From Flectonema sp. DT1601 (Eukaryota; Euglenozoa; Diplonemea; Diplonemida; Diplonemidae): a stretch of DNA of 64,000 bases. Positions 11,175 through 20,758 of this stretch are shown here, piece by piece. Below the pieces are notes generated by a model, which saw only the letters and a program-made list of their open reading frames with translations, did no database searches and was not told where the DNA came from. The stretch is from positions 992,001 through 1,056,000 of the forward strand of contig OZ025804.1 in the NCBI GenBank assembly GCA_964019425.1. Reading direction: 5' to 3'. Every line of letters starts with the position of its first letter. Within the stretch, counting starts at the first letter, position 1. The position numbers and the translations under genes are program-made.

Positions 11175-12836
11175 TCACACCTTTTCTTCTCCTTCATTTT
11201 TCTTTGAGGAGTGTGATGAAGCAGTTGATATGTTTTTTGTTTCCGGAAATGCGGTTGCGATAACTCTTTTCATTTCGTAAGCAGCACCCATACCTTCCGA
11301 TGCATCCAACCCACGTTCTTCATCACTAGCAGAAACTCTTAGAAGATTGAGTTTCGATAGAATAAAAAAAGTAACAATAGAGGCTCCAAATGACCACAGC
11401 GCAACACAAAGTGCGAATAGAAGCTGAACGTCAAATTGATTACCTCCATCAGCCTGGTTGTAGAACCCATCTAAATACTTTCCATCTCTCAGTGAGTTGG
11501 TACTGTAGGCTCTGTAGACGTTTTCTGAATGAGCGAAAATGCCGACTGAAATGACTCCCCAGATACCACAAGCTCCGTGGACTGGAAAGGCGTCAAGTGG
11601 ATCATCGATTTCGAGTCCTCTCAGCATAGCTGATGCTCCAACGTAAGTCATTCCACCAATGACACCAATCACTACGGCTCCCCAAGGTTCGATTACAGCA
11701 CAACCAGCTGTGATGGAAACGAGTCCTCCCAGAATTCCATTCAAAAGAGTAGAAATATCATAGGCAGTCTCACGTTTCTTAAACGCTACCAAAATCCTGT
11801 TGAAGATGAGAGCACCTAACCCTCCCATTGCTGCTCCCAACGTAGTTGTGGCGGCAACCTTAGCTGCTACAGCACCAGCTCCTCCAGTGATAGCCAGAGT
11901 TGACACGCAGTTGAATCCATACCACCCAAACCAAAGAATGAATACACCTAAAGCTTGTTGTGGGATACTGTGAGGAGCGAATTGTGCTTCTGAAACACCT
12001 GAAATTGAATTGTTAAAATATTACAAAAACCTTTCTTCAATAATAAAAGATTACATACCATTCTCAAATCTATAACCTGTTGCAAGAGCAGCTGGGTCTT
12101 CCTGTCCTGTAAGTCTTCCTCTTCTAGGTCCTAACATTACTGATCCAGCGAGAGCAGAAAACCCACCAGTCATGTGGACTACACCAGAACCTGCGAAATC
12201 GATAACTCCGAGTTGACCGTATTTAAAGCAGTCCTTTGATCCGTCGTTGAATGCTGATGCCCATCCACATGAAGACCAACCCCAGTGGACAACAACTGGA
12301 TAGATAATTGCTATCAATAAAGTAGTGTAAACAAAGTAAGCACCGAGACGACATCTTTCCGCTACAGCACCAGATACGATGGTCGCGGCAGTGGCTGCGA
12401 AAGCCCATTGGAACAGCCAACTAGCGTGATCAGGGCCTCCAGATGCTATATTGGTATCGGAAGCAGATGCTGATATTAAAAAGAACTGACCGGCACCAAT
12501 GAAAGATGTTTCTGCATCTGATGTTCCGTAAGCAAATCCCCATCCGCAAACCCAGAATAGTGTAGCGCTGAGTACTCCGTCCATGGTGTTTTTGAACAGA
12601 ATGGATGTGACATTCCATGTGCGAACTGTTCCTGATTCCAACATTGCAAAACCAGCCTGCATGAGGAATACCAATGCAGCTCCGAACAGTAACCAGGCGA
12701 TGTTCACACCCTCGTCCACAGATACCTTCCGTGTTTGCAGTCCTTCAATCTCACCAATCAGCTTTAAGGCTAGGTCATGGTTAACCAATGTTGCTGTTGA
12801 TAATGTTTGCGTTATGGACTCTGTCGGCGAAGACAT
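11175..12836 (-). CDS. Ammonium transporter (AMT family), two exons
   Basis: Exon 1 is 12059-12836 and exon 2 is 11175-11998. A 60-nt intron (11999-12058) begins GTATGT and ends ATTTCAG, giving 533 residues. The junction restores RFENG-VSEAQFAPHSI. The protein is a polytopic plasma-membrane channel for ammonium. Family marks are NIAWLLFGAALVFLMQAGFAMLE in the first helix, the pore region VVHWGWSSCGW, GSGVVHMTGGFSALAG, WYGFN, and DDPLDAFPVHGACGIWG with the second pore His. The cytosolic C-tail (about 60 residues) carries the conserved regulatory start (GLDASEGMGAAYE). The organism could use it to scavenge external ammonium. Twenty A residues stand directly before the ATG. Confidence 0.93.
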
Positions 12837-14166
12837 TTTTTTTTTTTTTTTTTTTTCTTAATCGAACTGATGATAACAAAAAGAAAATGAAAATTAATAA
12901 CAAAAATGATCCCTTGATCTCACGATACATAACAAGAACGATTCTTAATCAGAACAACTGATCCTCTCCGTGTTCATATTTAGTATCCAATGGTATATAC
13001 TTATGTCAGATTCCTTTCTGCCTCTAAAAAGTGTCTTACAGTTGAATAGGTTTAATGTGTCCCAACTTTAGGCATCGGAAAGAGAGAGAAAAACGATTTC
13101 GACGGTAATATTTTTTCATGAGGAGGGACAATCCCTTAATCTCCCGTGTTTGATGACATCTCTTTGGAGTTTTAGATTCAGAATGAGCCGCCAGCAATAA
13201 TAGTGTCTTCAGAAGAACAAGACTCACGTTGATAAACCATGCTTGCGCTCCTCAAGACCATCACTCACTCAGAGGCTAACTTTCAGCCAGTACAACAACG
13301 AAAACATGATGCTAGTGTTTTCTCTAGCTAAAAATAGAGGTGAAAACCCTCCACGCATTTTCTTACAGTTTCTTTTTATAAAGGCACCCTGTAAAAGTCC
13401 TATGAGGATTGATTTCCAACTGCCAAACTCCAGAATGTGTCAAATCAACACCCAGAGAGAATTCGACAAAATTACCTCCCGGACTCCACCCCAAACGGAC
13501 CAAGAAATCAAAATTAATACTGATTTCCTTTCCTTTTTTTTTTTTTTTTTAGACGCTGGCAGTGACTATAAATATGTTTTTTTCAAGAAACATGGAAGGA
13601 TATATTTATCGGGTCAAAATTATTTTTGCGACCAAAAAAAAACACCATTTTCTCACTCCCTGAGCAAGGTTACACGACTTGTTATTTTTGCTCGAATATT
13701 TACTCTTTTTTGGAATCAGGGAAGGTTCTATCTGTCAAAGACGTACTTTTAAACATACTTAGTTGCTGCCAAAAAGATAAACGTCTCTTTGCAGGATTTC
13801 CTAGGTACTCAATGATAAATCCCAGACCTGTAATGGAAAGGTCGAGAAAATCGGAGTAAAAAACACCCCTGATTATACATTTTTTGGCAGAACTTTATTA
13901 AAAAAAACATTAGATAAAAACCAGAAAAAGAAGCGTTGCCATGATTGAAGCTCTATTCGTACACAAGCTATTGAACAAGTCTTTTTTTTCTTCTTTTTAA
14001 ATAGAGTTATAAACACATCTCTCTGTTTGCTGCTACCTTAACCAATATTATCATTTACTATAATTATAGTTTCTAGCTTTCAATTACTATTTAGAATAAC
14101 AAACGAATAAACAAAACATAACGAAAACGATAAAATTATAATCACTACCTCACATCTAGTGAGCTA
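12837..14166. other. Intergenic between AMT and UBL-LRR copy 1
   Basis: No supported gene. A stretch at 13036-13250 has a weak frame but no recognised family. Positions 13625-13868 are a degenerate copy of the left part of the TA-flanked element at 61430. The plus-strand frame over 13243-13752 runs through that repeat and is not believed. Confidence 0.5.
13625..13868 (+). mobile_element. Fragment of TA-flanked inverted-terminus element
   Basis: About 240 bp matches 61447-61685 with scattered substitutions. Shared landmarks are GCGA(A/C)CAAAA, ACACCATTTTCTCAC, CCTGAGCAAGGTTACA, GTCTCTTTGCA(G/A)GATTTCC and GAGTAAAAAACACCCC. The outer terminus is not preserved. Confidence 0.6.
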
Positions 14167-15294
14167 TTAATTACGGCTTACATAACACTGCTCGAAGACA
14201 GCCCTATTATTACTAGGCAGCTGAACAGACTCATGGGCGATGGTTTTGTGCAGGAATCCATCTCCTACTTCAGTGACACTACTAAGACTTGAAAGGTCAA
14301 GAGCAGTGAGTTGCGAACAGGAAGACAAGAAATTACTTCCAATAGTAGTGAGACTACTGAAACCTGAAAGGTCAAGAGCAGTGAGTTGTGAACAGGAAGA
14401 CAAGAAACCCCGTCCAATAGTTGTGACACTACTAAGGCCTGAAAGGTCAATAGCAGTGAGTTTTGAACATTCATACAAGAAATAACTTCCAATAGTAGTG
14501 AGTCTACGAAGACCTGAAAGTTCAATAGCAGTGAGTTGTGAACAGGAAGACAAGAAACCATTTCCAATAGTTGTGACACTACTAAGGCCTGAAAGGTCAA
14601 CAGCAGTGAGTTGTGAACAAGAGGCCGCGAAACCTTCTCCAATAGTTGTGACACTACTAAGGCCTGAAAGGTCAATAGCAGTGAGTTTTGAACATTCATA
14701 CAAGAAACCTAGTCCAATAGTTGTGACACTACTAAGACTTGTAAGGTCAACAGAAGTGAGTTGTGAACAGAAGGCCACGAAAAAACCTCCAATAGTGGTG
14801 ACACTACTAAGACCCGAAAGGTCAAGAGAAGTGATTGAAGATCTCTGCAAGAATTGTTGTGAGAAGATTTTGATGTTGGAATTTGAATTGCGGAAAGAAA
14901 TCCGTTCGGCGACAGAAGGCAGCATATCATTACTAACACTGAGGCAACCATCTTCTGAGAATGTAGGGGTGTCTAGGTTTAAGTATTCCTCATTGTGGTT
15001 TCCAAGCCATTGAAGCAGCTTCTCCCGCTTCGATTCATCAACAAACCAGCATTTACCAAATAACCGAAACAACTTCTTCCGCATTTCCATCTCGCTGTCT
15101 GCACCCAATCCATGATCTGCCAGACGCTCAGTTTCGTCAAGGGTGTCACCAGCGAACGAGAGTTCAACTTCCTCCGGATCGACATCCCACTCAAAAGCCG
15201 CCCCCTTCAACACGTCGCTCACAAGGGAATCAACACCAACTGTGACTGACACAGCAGCGAGTTCCAATTCAGGGAATGTCACAAAAACCTGCAT
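14167..15294 (-). CDS. UBL-LRR protein, copy 1
   Basis: This encodes 375 residues. Residues 1-73 form a ubiquitin-like domain: the start MQVFVTFPELELAAVSVTVG, then LSFAGDTLDETERLADHGLG, match the MQIFVKT and [20 protein letters not shown] segments of ubiquitin without a diglycine end. A linker with WFVDESKREKLLQWLGNHNEEY follows. From about residue 140 come eight BspA-type repeats of 25 residues (consensus LTAVDLSGLSSVTTIGxGFLxSCSQ), then a C-terminal cap (TIAHESVQLPSNNRAVFEQC). The start is at MQVFV because a tract ending TTTCAG lies 16 nt upstream. There is no signal peptide or membrane span, so it is probably cytosolic. Function unknown; the pairing suggests an adaptor in ubiquitin-linked recognition. 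Its cap differs from copies 2-5 and matches copy 6. Confidence 0.85.
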   Translation of the reverse strand: MQVFVTFPELELAAVSVTVGVDSLVSDVLKGAAFEWDVDPEEVELSFAGDTLDETERLADHGLGADSEMEMRKKLFRLFGKCWFVDESKREKLLQWLGNHNEEYLNLDTPTFSEDGCLSVSNDMLPSVAERISFRNSNSNIKIFSQQFLQRSSITSLDLSGLSSVTTIGGFFVAFCSQLTSVDLTSLSSVTTIGLGFLYECSKLTAIDLSGLSSVTTIGEGFAASCSQLTAVDLSGLSSVTTIGNGFLSSCSQLTAIELSGLRRLTTIGSYFLYECSKLTAIDLSGLSSVTTIGRGFLSSCSQLTALDLSGFSSLTTIGSNFLSSCSQLTALDLSSLSSVTEVGDGFLHKTIAHESVQLPSNNRAVFEQCYVSRN

Positions 15295-15400
15295 TGTTTT
15301 GAGTGATCTGCTGAAAGACAAGAAAGGAACGTTAAATGCAATTCAGTAACAACAGTTCACACACTTTATCAAGGGAGTGCCCAAACTCAATGCGTAACAA

Positions 15401-15640
15401 TCAACTGTAAATGAAATAAGGTTCATAATTAAAACATAAAATAAAATATTTTGTATCGCCGTCTTCTTCTGGGAAGAAACGTATTAATAAAAAAAGAGCT
15501 AAAACACCAAAATGTGAGTGAGGATTACTTCCGCGCGAAGCAACGGCTGTCATTTTCTTCGGATAACTGTCGAAGAATGTATTTATTGGGCGCGCAATTC
15601 GAACCCCCTTACCTTCGAGAGCAGAAGGTTCCTTCGCCAT
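15401..15640 (-). CDS. Small hypothetical protein
   Basis: A 79-residue frame begins MAKEPSALEGKGVRIARP and has a short hydrophobic segment (FGVLALFLLIRFF) followed by an acidic stretch. A weak TTTTCC...GAG tract precedes the ATG. It lies in the transcribed strand between KXD1-like and UBL-LRR copy 1, and its first half is less AT-rich than the flanks. I do not recognise a family. It may be an exon of a longer gene or spurious. Confidence 0.3.
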   Translation of the reverse strand: MAKEPSALEGKGVRIARPINTFFDSYPKKMTAVASRGSNPHSHFGVLALFLLIRFFPEEDGDTKYFILCFNYEPYFIYS

Positions 15641-16322
15641 CTCAACAACGGAAAATGACAAACACGCGAATGCGAGATGTTAAGTTCTGCAGAGAAAAGA
15701 ATACTCGCGTCACAATAATTAAATATATGGAGAAAATAGCATTGGCTGCAGTGAATGTTTGTACTGCTTTCTCGAAAGTAGACACCGCAACAAAGGAAAA
15801 GTCAAAAGGTGTTAGGACGACCTTTATTTCAAGAAAAGTGCTTTTCTGGTACATTTCAGTCATCGTGAAGTCAGGCTGATTATTTGCTTTCTTAAAAAGT
15901 GAATATCGCTATCCATCATCTCTGTCTCTGGGAACCGATCCCCCTAAATTAACTAATCTCTTTCTGACATTCTGTTATGATGTGTTTAATTATTGATGAG
16001 ATTATTATTGTTATTATTTACAAACACTTTGAAACTAACGAGTTTAAAGAGAAAATGGGAAAGTGAAACAAGATTAATATCAAAGTACTTGACTAACCGT
16101 TCGATTTTGTACGTAAAATACAAAAGTATTGTATCATAACACCAGTTTTAGACACAGTTGACTAAGGGGTAATGTTAGTGAAGGTTGACGTAAATACTTT
16201 ACATTATAATAAATGTTTCTAACTTAGCTGCATCCACATCTCCCTTTGGGAAAGAGAGAGGGTCTCGTATGCTTTCTTGTGAGGTCGGGAATGATGAAGT
16301 TGATGAAGAAAATATTTAGTAA
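15641..16322. other. Intergenic with one family A repeat
   Basis: This is the 3' flank of the KXD1-like gene. Positions 16085-16240 carry a copy of the dispersed family A (TTTTGTACGTAAAATACAAA on the plus strand) with its upstream part (TTTCTAACTTAGCTGCATCC). No other gene is supported. Confidence 0.5.
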
Positions 16323-16861
16323 TTATTCCGCGATTAAAATAAAATAAAATAAAATACAAACCATCAACATCGAGTCGATCAATACTAAATCCTTACTGAC
16401 TCCAGATAGTGTTGTTTGATAGTGTTCAAAGTTATATTTAAGTTCTGGATACGTTGCCTGTTTTTTTTTTTTTTTTTTTTTTTTGTACCTTCAAACCCAT
16501 TGTCCTTAGAAAGAAGTAAGAAAGTTAAAAGTTTGCTGATTTCTTTTTTTTTTTTTTTTTTTGAAAAATTTTGTGTGGAATGAGGGATTTTCCCTTTCTT
16601 TTAAAATGTTGTTAGATGGGGGTTTTTTTCTTTTTACAAAATAATTAAAAAAAAATAATAACAAAAACACACCTCCGACATCCTATTAAATGCTGCGAGC
16701 TTTGTTGACATTTGAGCCATTTTAACAATGCTGTCATTTTGAAAACTTTTTACTTTCTCAAATGATTCCGCGTCTGACATAGCAACTGTTGCTTCGTGTA
16801 AAGGATGCTCTCGTCTTCGTATTACCGGAGGATCCTCCGTGGCTACATCTCGATTGTCCAT
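16323..16861 (-). CDS. KXD1-like (BORC/BLOC-1-related) protein, two exons
   Basis: Exon 1 (16673-16861) starts MDNRDVATEDPPVIRRREHP; exon 2 (16323-16457) follows a 215-nt intron with donor GTGTGT and an acceptor made of about 22 A then CAG. The spliced product is 107 residues. Across the junction AFNRMSEATYPELKYNFEHY, then QTTLSGVSKDLVLIDSML, aligns without gaps to human KXD1 from NFNNLSSARL to MKRDLDSIFRRI, as I recall that sequence. The KxDL core reads SKDL, so the first Lys is not kept. KXD1 belongs to BORC, which positions lysosomes on microtubules. The last residues (MVCILFYFILIAE) may be intron read-through, so a third exon is possible. Confidence 0.5.
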
Positions 16862-17420
16862 TGCTGATCAAAGTAATTAAATTTATTTATTTTTACTCCA
16901 GAAAACGACAATTTCTATTATAGCCTATACATAGATGGAAGTGTCCTCCAAATTGTAGGGCACTTCCATCCATGACTATACTTGATTGAACAATAATAAA
17001 TCAATAAAAAATTATAAACTACCTCCCCAGCTTTTTTGTGAAAAGCACAACACACAACACAAAACTCACATAGACCCGGATAGCTCTTCAAGGGTCTCCT
17101 GCGGTAGCAACGATGAAACTAATCCATAATCCATAGAAAACTATTTTATCTAATTTCGACACAGGGCATACAAGAACAAGAGATCTACTACCTCAGTGTT
17201 TCCACCTTGTCTAGTACAGCAGGATATGTTGAAATATATTTAAAAAAATAATTTAAAAAAAAAAAATAAAAAACTCAAGTTATTGATAGTTTGTACTCCA
17301 TCAGGTTCACTGAATCCAAAAAAGAGATTCGGAGCGCGTGACATGACATAATTCTAACTCTCACGTTTACAAAAAAAAAAATAATAAGAAAAACAACACA
17401 AAGAGAATATAAAAAAAGAA
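16862..17420. other. Intergenic with a hairpin motif
   Basis: No gene is seen. Positions 16930-16975 form an inverted repeat (ATGGAAGTG...CACTTCCAT) related to a sequence at 24930-24965. Confidence 0.5.
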
Positions 17421-17574
17421 AACCATTCAGGTGAAAAGCCTATATGTTTTGTTTGCAAGACAGTATTACTGGCGGCACGAAATAGACAACATTTGAACAT
17501 AATAAATAAACAGGCTACTGATGAATAGTTTTTTCTCCGACTTCGTCCATCGGTGCAAAAAAAAGAAAAAAAAA
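17421..17574 (+). mobile_element. A-tailed short interspersed element, copy 1
   Basis: The copy begins AACCATTCAGGTG and ends GAATAGTTTTTTCTCCGACT, then TCGGTGC and an A-rich tail. Its two ends are roughly inverted. Related copies lie at 28055, 52782 (other strand), 59894 and 60097. No polymerase III boxes are obvious. Confidence 0.55.
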
Positions 17575-17958
17575 TATTAGATTAGGCTTTCAGTGACTAC
17601 ATAAAAATGTGTCTTGTGTGTGCCTGAAACTGTTGTGCTTCACAGCACGACATGTGCTGGAAAAAAATAACGGGAAAAGAAAATCAGATGAGTTGGGAAA
17701 CTACCCTGTTTACAGAATAGTGGTTCTTCTGGTTTATGTTTCCTACAAATAAAAGGTGGGTCTGAACAAAAAAAAAAAAAAAAAAAAAACTGTATATTAA
17801 ATAGTATGTATTTATCCACCCCCTCCAGTATGACACAATAAACACACAACAAACTACGACCATCATATCATCGAGAACCGTGAACAGCTCTAATCCCACA
17901 GACATTAATTGATATGTTTTTTTTATTATTATTATTAATCATTAGCAGCTTAGTTTCA

Positions 17959-18498
17959 TCATGTGGAAGTTTCCACAATTTCTAACATCACTTCAGAAAA
18001 CACTGACTGTGGACACAACGCAAAAAGGGTAGCCGGATAACAAGAAAGACCCCAATGGGGATGGCTGAGCATTGAACAACCTCCTGCAGATGTTCCAACG
18101 TGCGTAGTTGTGTATGGAAGAATACTTTCCATAGCTGAAACTTCCGCATACGGACATGCACCTCGAATTGTTGGGTAGCCTGTGGTTGGGTCGACGTAGT
18201 CACACCAGAAACCTTTATCTTTAATTTTATTTTTAATCTCTCTCGCGAATGCAAAAAATATTTCTAACAACCGATCCTTCTCAACTGAGGCCTCCGCTGT
18301 GAATTCAATCACAGAGCATTCACACTTTTGAAATGTCGGAATCAACAGTAACTGTCCAACCTGATCTTTTTCTATCTCCGGCAAACAGGGTTGTATTTCC
18401 GGTATTAATGATGCCGAAACCTTGTGTACCGAATACTCTATGTCGTTACCCTTATGCGATATGATGTTAGGATGTATTAGGGTATTCCTCTTCTTCAT
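17959..18498 (-). CDS. MMADHC-domain (cobalamin trafficking, cblD) protein
   Basis: This encodes 179 residues. MMADHC works with MMACHC to pass vitamin B12 derivatives to methionine synthase and methylmalonyl-CoA mutase. The C-terminal part shows the family pattern: KGFWCDYVDPTTGYPTIRG (compare EGYWADFIDPSSG in human), then GTSAGGCSMLSHPHWGLSCY (compare DLGCCKVIRHSLWGTHV). The N-terminal half is less conserved and there is no clear organelle targeting peptide. It is much shorter than the human protein (296), so an upstream exon could be missing, though none is obvious. B12-dependent enzymes would be expected in this organism. Confidence 0.75.
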   Translation of the reverse strand: MKKRNTLIHPNIISHKGNDIEYSVHKVSASLIPEIQPCLPEIEKDQVGQLLLIPTFQKCECSVIEFTAEASVEKDRLLEIFFAFAREIKNKIKDKGFWCDYVDPTTGYPTIRGACPYAEVSAMESILPYTTTHVGTSAGGCSMLSHPHWGLSCYPATLFALCPQSVFSEVMLEIVETST

Positions 18499-19320
18499 TT
18501 TATTTACTTATTTTTCTTTCTTTTTCTTTTTTTATATGTAATAGACTCCCACCCCCTCCTGTTTCTTTTTTTTGGAAAAGAAAATATAATTGCTTGACAA
18601 TACAGCAGATAAATTTTCGAGACGGTGAAGATGGCAATGAGACTAGAAGTAATGAGCGTGCGAAGATTTCTATTCCGCACGAGTGGTGGTTTTTGTTACA
18701 TGGCAGGGATACCCATTCCTGTGAAAGTTGGGGCAGTTGCATTGGTAGTCCTTGTTTACTACAAAATTAATATCCAGCCAGCAATGTTCTTCCTCATTCC
18801 ATTTTTTTTTTATATATAATAAACTCAAACCTCCCCTCCTGCTTAGAAAACAAAACATAATTTCTTAATAATACATCCCAGCAGATAAAAATACGAGACG
18901 GTGAAGATGGCAATGAGACTAGAAGTAATGAGCGTGCGAAGATTTCTATTCCGCACGAGTAGTGGTTTTTGTAAGTAACCTTGAAACAATCTAACATCAA
19001 AAAAGAATGAAAAATAAAGGAAAAAAGTTGGACAGAGAGTTGGTAAGTTCGCTTTCCATTCACCGCTTGAACCTGAGAACCGGAGGAATATAAACAAGCT
19101 GAGAAGTATCCACATTGTGAATGGGGTGTAAATTATTATTTTCGCGTAGGGCAGTGCCAGTCCCCCAACGTGAGAAGAGCGGGCGGGCAATTCAAAGTTA
19201 GTCACCCGAAATATGTTTAGAAGGGTATTTTACATTGATTTTAAAGAAAAGTACAAGAGGAAGATCTAATGTTGACTATATAGGATGACAAAAAATTAAC
19301 GAAACAAATAAGAATACAAT
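18499..19320. other. Duplicated flank with SWIM-finger fragments
   Basis: This is the junction region left of UBL-LRR copy 2. It contains two partial copies (about 18545-18700 and 18815-18980) of a module that also precedes copies 4 and 5. Landmarks are GAGACGGTGAAGATGGCAAT and GCGTGCGAAGATTTCTATTC. Further right is the shared downstream flank (GAAGAGCGGGCGGGCAATTC) of copies 2-5. Confidence 0.6.
18690..18800 (-). pseudogene. SWIM-type zinc-finger fragment
   Basis: On the minus strand a short frame reads EEEHCWLDINFVVNKDYQ, then CNCPNFHRNGYPCHV. The CxC...GYPCH spacing resembles the SWIM finger of Mutator-like transposases and of some host proteins. No catalytic domain is nearby. A second copy at 24750-24850 has Tyr for the first Cys, and the fragment CWLDINFV recurs at 21001, 28222 and 62829, so it spread with the LRR units. 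Confidence 0.4.
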
Positions 19321-19577
19321 TCACCACCGCTGTGATGAAGCGACATGCTGTGGTTTAATTAACCAGTTGGATTCCTCTTGTTCGTAACAGTTCCAAGTTG
19401 ACACTTCATTGTAGACACGACATGCGGCCTGACACAGAAGGCTCTCAGACTCACTAGAGAGACACCTTAGCCTAAACCCACAACCCCTCGAAGACAGTTT
19501 TACTAATTTCAAGCAGCTGAATAGACTCATGCTTGATTCTTCCCAGTAATCTATTTGCTACTTCAGTCAAACTATCT
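19321..19577 (-). pseudogene. Out-of-frame C-terminal cap of UBL-LRR copy 2
   Basis: This is the sequence homologous to the C-terminal cap of copies 1 and 6. It encodes FVGEDSLTEVANRLLGRIKH, then ESIQLLEISKTVFEG, in a frame shifted from the repeats above it, so it is probably not translated in copy 2. A second overlapping frame (CLSSESESLLCQAACRVYNE) runs on to 19321. Confidence 0.45.
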
Positions 19578-20471
19578 TCACCAACGAATTCCAAAAGTTG
19601 TGACACTACTAAGACTTGAAAGGTCAACAGCAGTGAGTTGCGGACAGAAATACAAGAAACAATTTCCAATAGTTGTGACACTACTAAGACCTGAAAGGTC
19701 AACAGCAGTGAGTTGTGCACAGCCAAACAAGAAATAACTTTTAATAGTTGTGACACTACTAAGACTTGAAAGGTCAACAGCAGTGAGTTGTGAACAGCAA
19801 TACAAGAAACTATTTCCAATAGTTGTGACACTACTAAGACTTGAAAGGTCAACAGCAGTGAGCTGTGAACAGCAAGACAAGAAACAACTTTCAATAGTTG
19901 TGACACTACAGAGACCTGAAAGGTCAATAGCAGTGAGTTGTGAACAGGAGTCCACAAAACCATCTCCAATAGCTGTGACACTACTAAGACCCGAAAGGTC
20001 AAGAGAAGTGATTGAAGAATCCTGCAGGAAGTTTTGTGAGATGATTGTGATGCCGGAATTTGAATTGCGGAAAGAAATCCGTTCGGCGACAGAAGGCAGC
20101 ATATCATTACTAACACTGAGGCAACCATCTTCTGAGAATGTAGGGGTGTCTAGGTTTAAGTATTCCTCATTGTGGTTTCCAAGCCATTGAAGCAGCTTCT
20201 CCCGCTTCGATTCATCAACAAACCAGCATTTACCAAATAACCGAAACAACTTCTTCCGCATTTCCATCTCGCTGTCTGCACCCAATACATGATCTGCCAG
20301 ACGCTCAGTTTCGTCAAGGGTGTCACCAGCGAACGAGAGTTCAACTTCCTCCGGATCGACATCCCACTCAAAAGCCGCCCCCTTCAACACGTCGCTCACA
20401 AGGGAATCAACACCAACTGTGACTGACACAGCAGCGAGTTCCAATTCAGGGAATGTCACAAAAACCTGCAT
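19578..20471 (-). CDS. UBL-LRR protein, copy 2
   Basis: This encodes 297 residues from MQVFV. The longer frame to 20540 would cross the TTTCAG acceptor. The ubiquitin-like domain (about 1-73) and linker are nearly identical to copy 1. About six 25-residue repeats follow, then a stop within TTFGIRW, where copies 1 and 6 continue into a conserved cap. The cap lies just downstream in another frame. The gene sits in a duplicated unit with about 0.6 kb of shared 3' flank and about 0.3 kb of shared 5' flank. Confidence 0.75.
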   Translation of the reverse strand: MQVFVTFPELELAAVSVTVGVDSLVSDVLKGAAFEWDVDPEEVELSFAGDTLDETERLADHVLGADSEMEMRKKLFRLFGKCWFVDESKREKLLQWLGNHNEEYLNLDTPTFSEDGCLSVSNDMLPSVAERISFRNSNSGITIISQNFLQDSSITSLDLSGLSSVTAIGDGFVDSCSQLTAIDLSGLCSVTTIESCFLSCCSQLTAVDLSSLSSVTTIGNSFLYCCSQLTAVDLSSLSSVTTIKSYFLFGCAQLTAVDLSGLSSVTTIGNCFLYFCPQLTAVDLSSLSSVTTFGIRW

Positions 20472-20543
20472 TGTTTTGAGTGATCTGCTGAAAGACAAGA
20501 AAGGAACGTTAAATGCAATGCGGTAACAGATACGATCCATACA

Positions 20544-20757
20544 TTAACTCATACTCGGATGCTCCTTAAAACTTAGAATGCCGAGGGCGACGTTTCTCTT
20601 ACACCCCGAACACATCACCGTACCGCAGTTCTTGCAGCTGATGCTCGAGCTGGTTCCAGATCCTGATTTAGTTTTGTATGCTGCGAGAGTGATGAACAAT
20701 ACGAAATTCATTTGGCAATTATTTTCATCTCTTCACCCACATCATGTGTTGGAACAA
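20544..20757 (-). pseudogene. Tail of a lost upstream gene (zinc-ribbon-like), copy a
   Basis: A minus-strand reading directly upstream of UBL-LRR copy 2 gives MNFVLFITLAAYKTKSGSG, then ISCKNCGTVMCSGCKRNVAL and EHPSMS before a stop. Here the frame is interrupted before MNFV (VGEEMKIIAK then stop), unlike the copy at 24017. The same tail precedes copies 3, 4 and 5. Confidence 0.5.
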
Positions 20758-20758
20758 C

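Noticed and set aside
13243-13752. 169-codon plus frame
   Set aside because: Wrong strand for the array, runs through a decayed transposon fragment and a Phe run.
14240-15013. CRISPR-like regular repeats
   Set aside because: The regular 75-nt spacing is the LRR coding unit; there are no unique spacers and the genome is eukaryotic.
15576-15640. tRNA-like sequence with GGTTCGAATTGC on the minus strand
   Set aside because: The T-stem does not pair and no matching acceptor stem exists; the stretch lies in a possible small reading frame.
20472-20540. N-terminal extension MDRICYRIAFNV... of the UBL-LRR genes
   Set aside because: It spans a clear TTCCTTTCTTGTCTTTCAG acceptor, and copy 1 lacks its ATG. 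The UBL fold begins at MQVFV.
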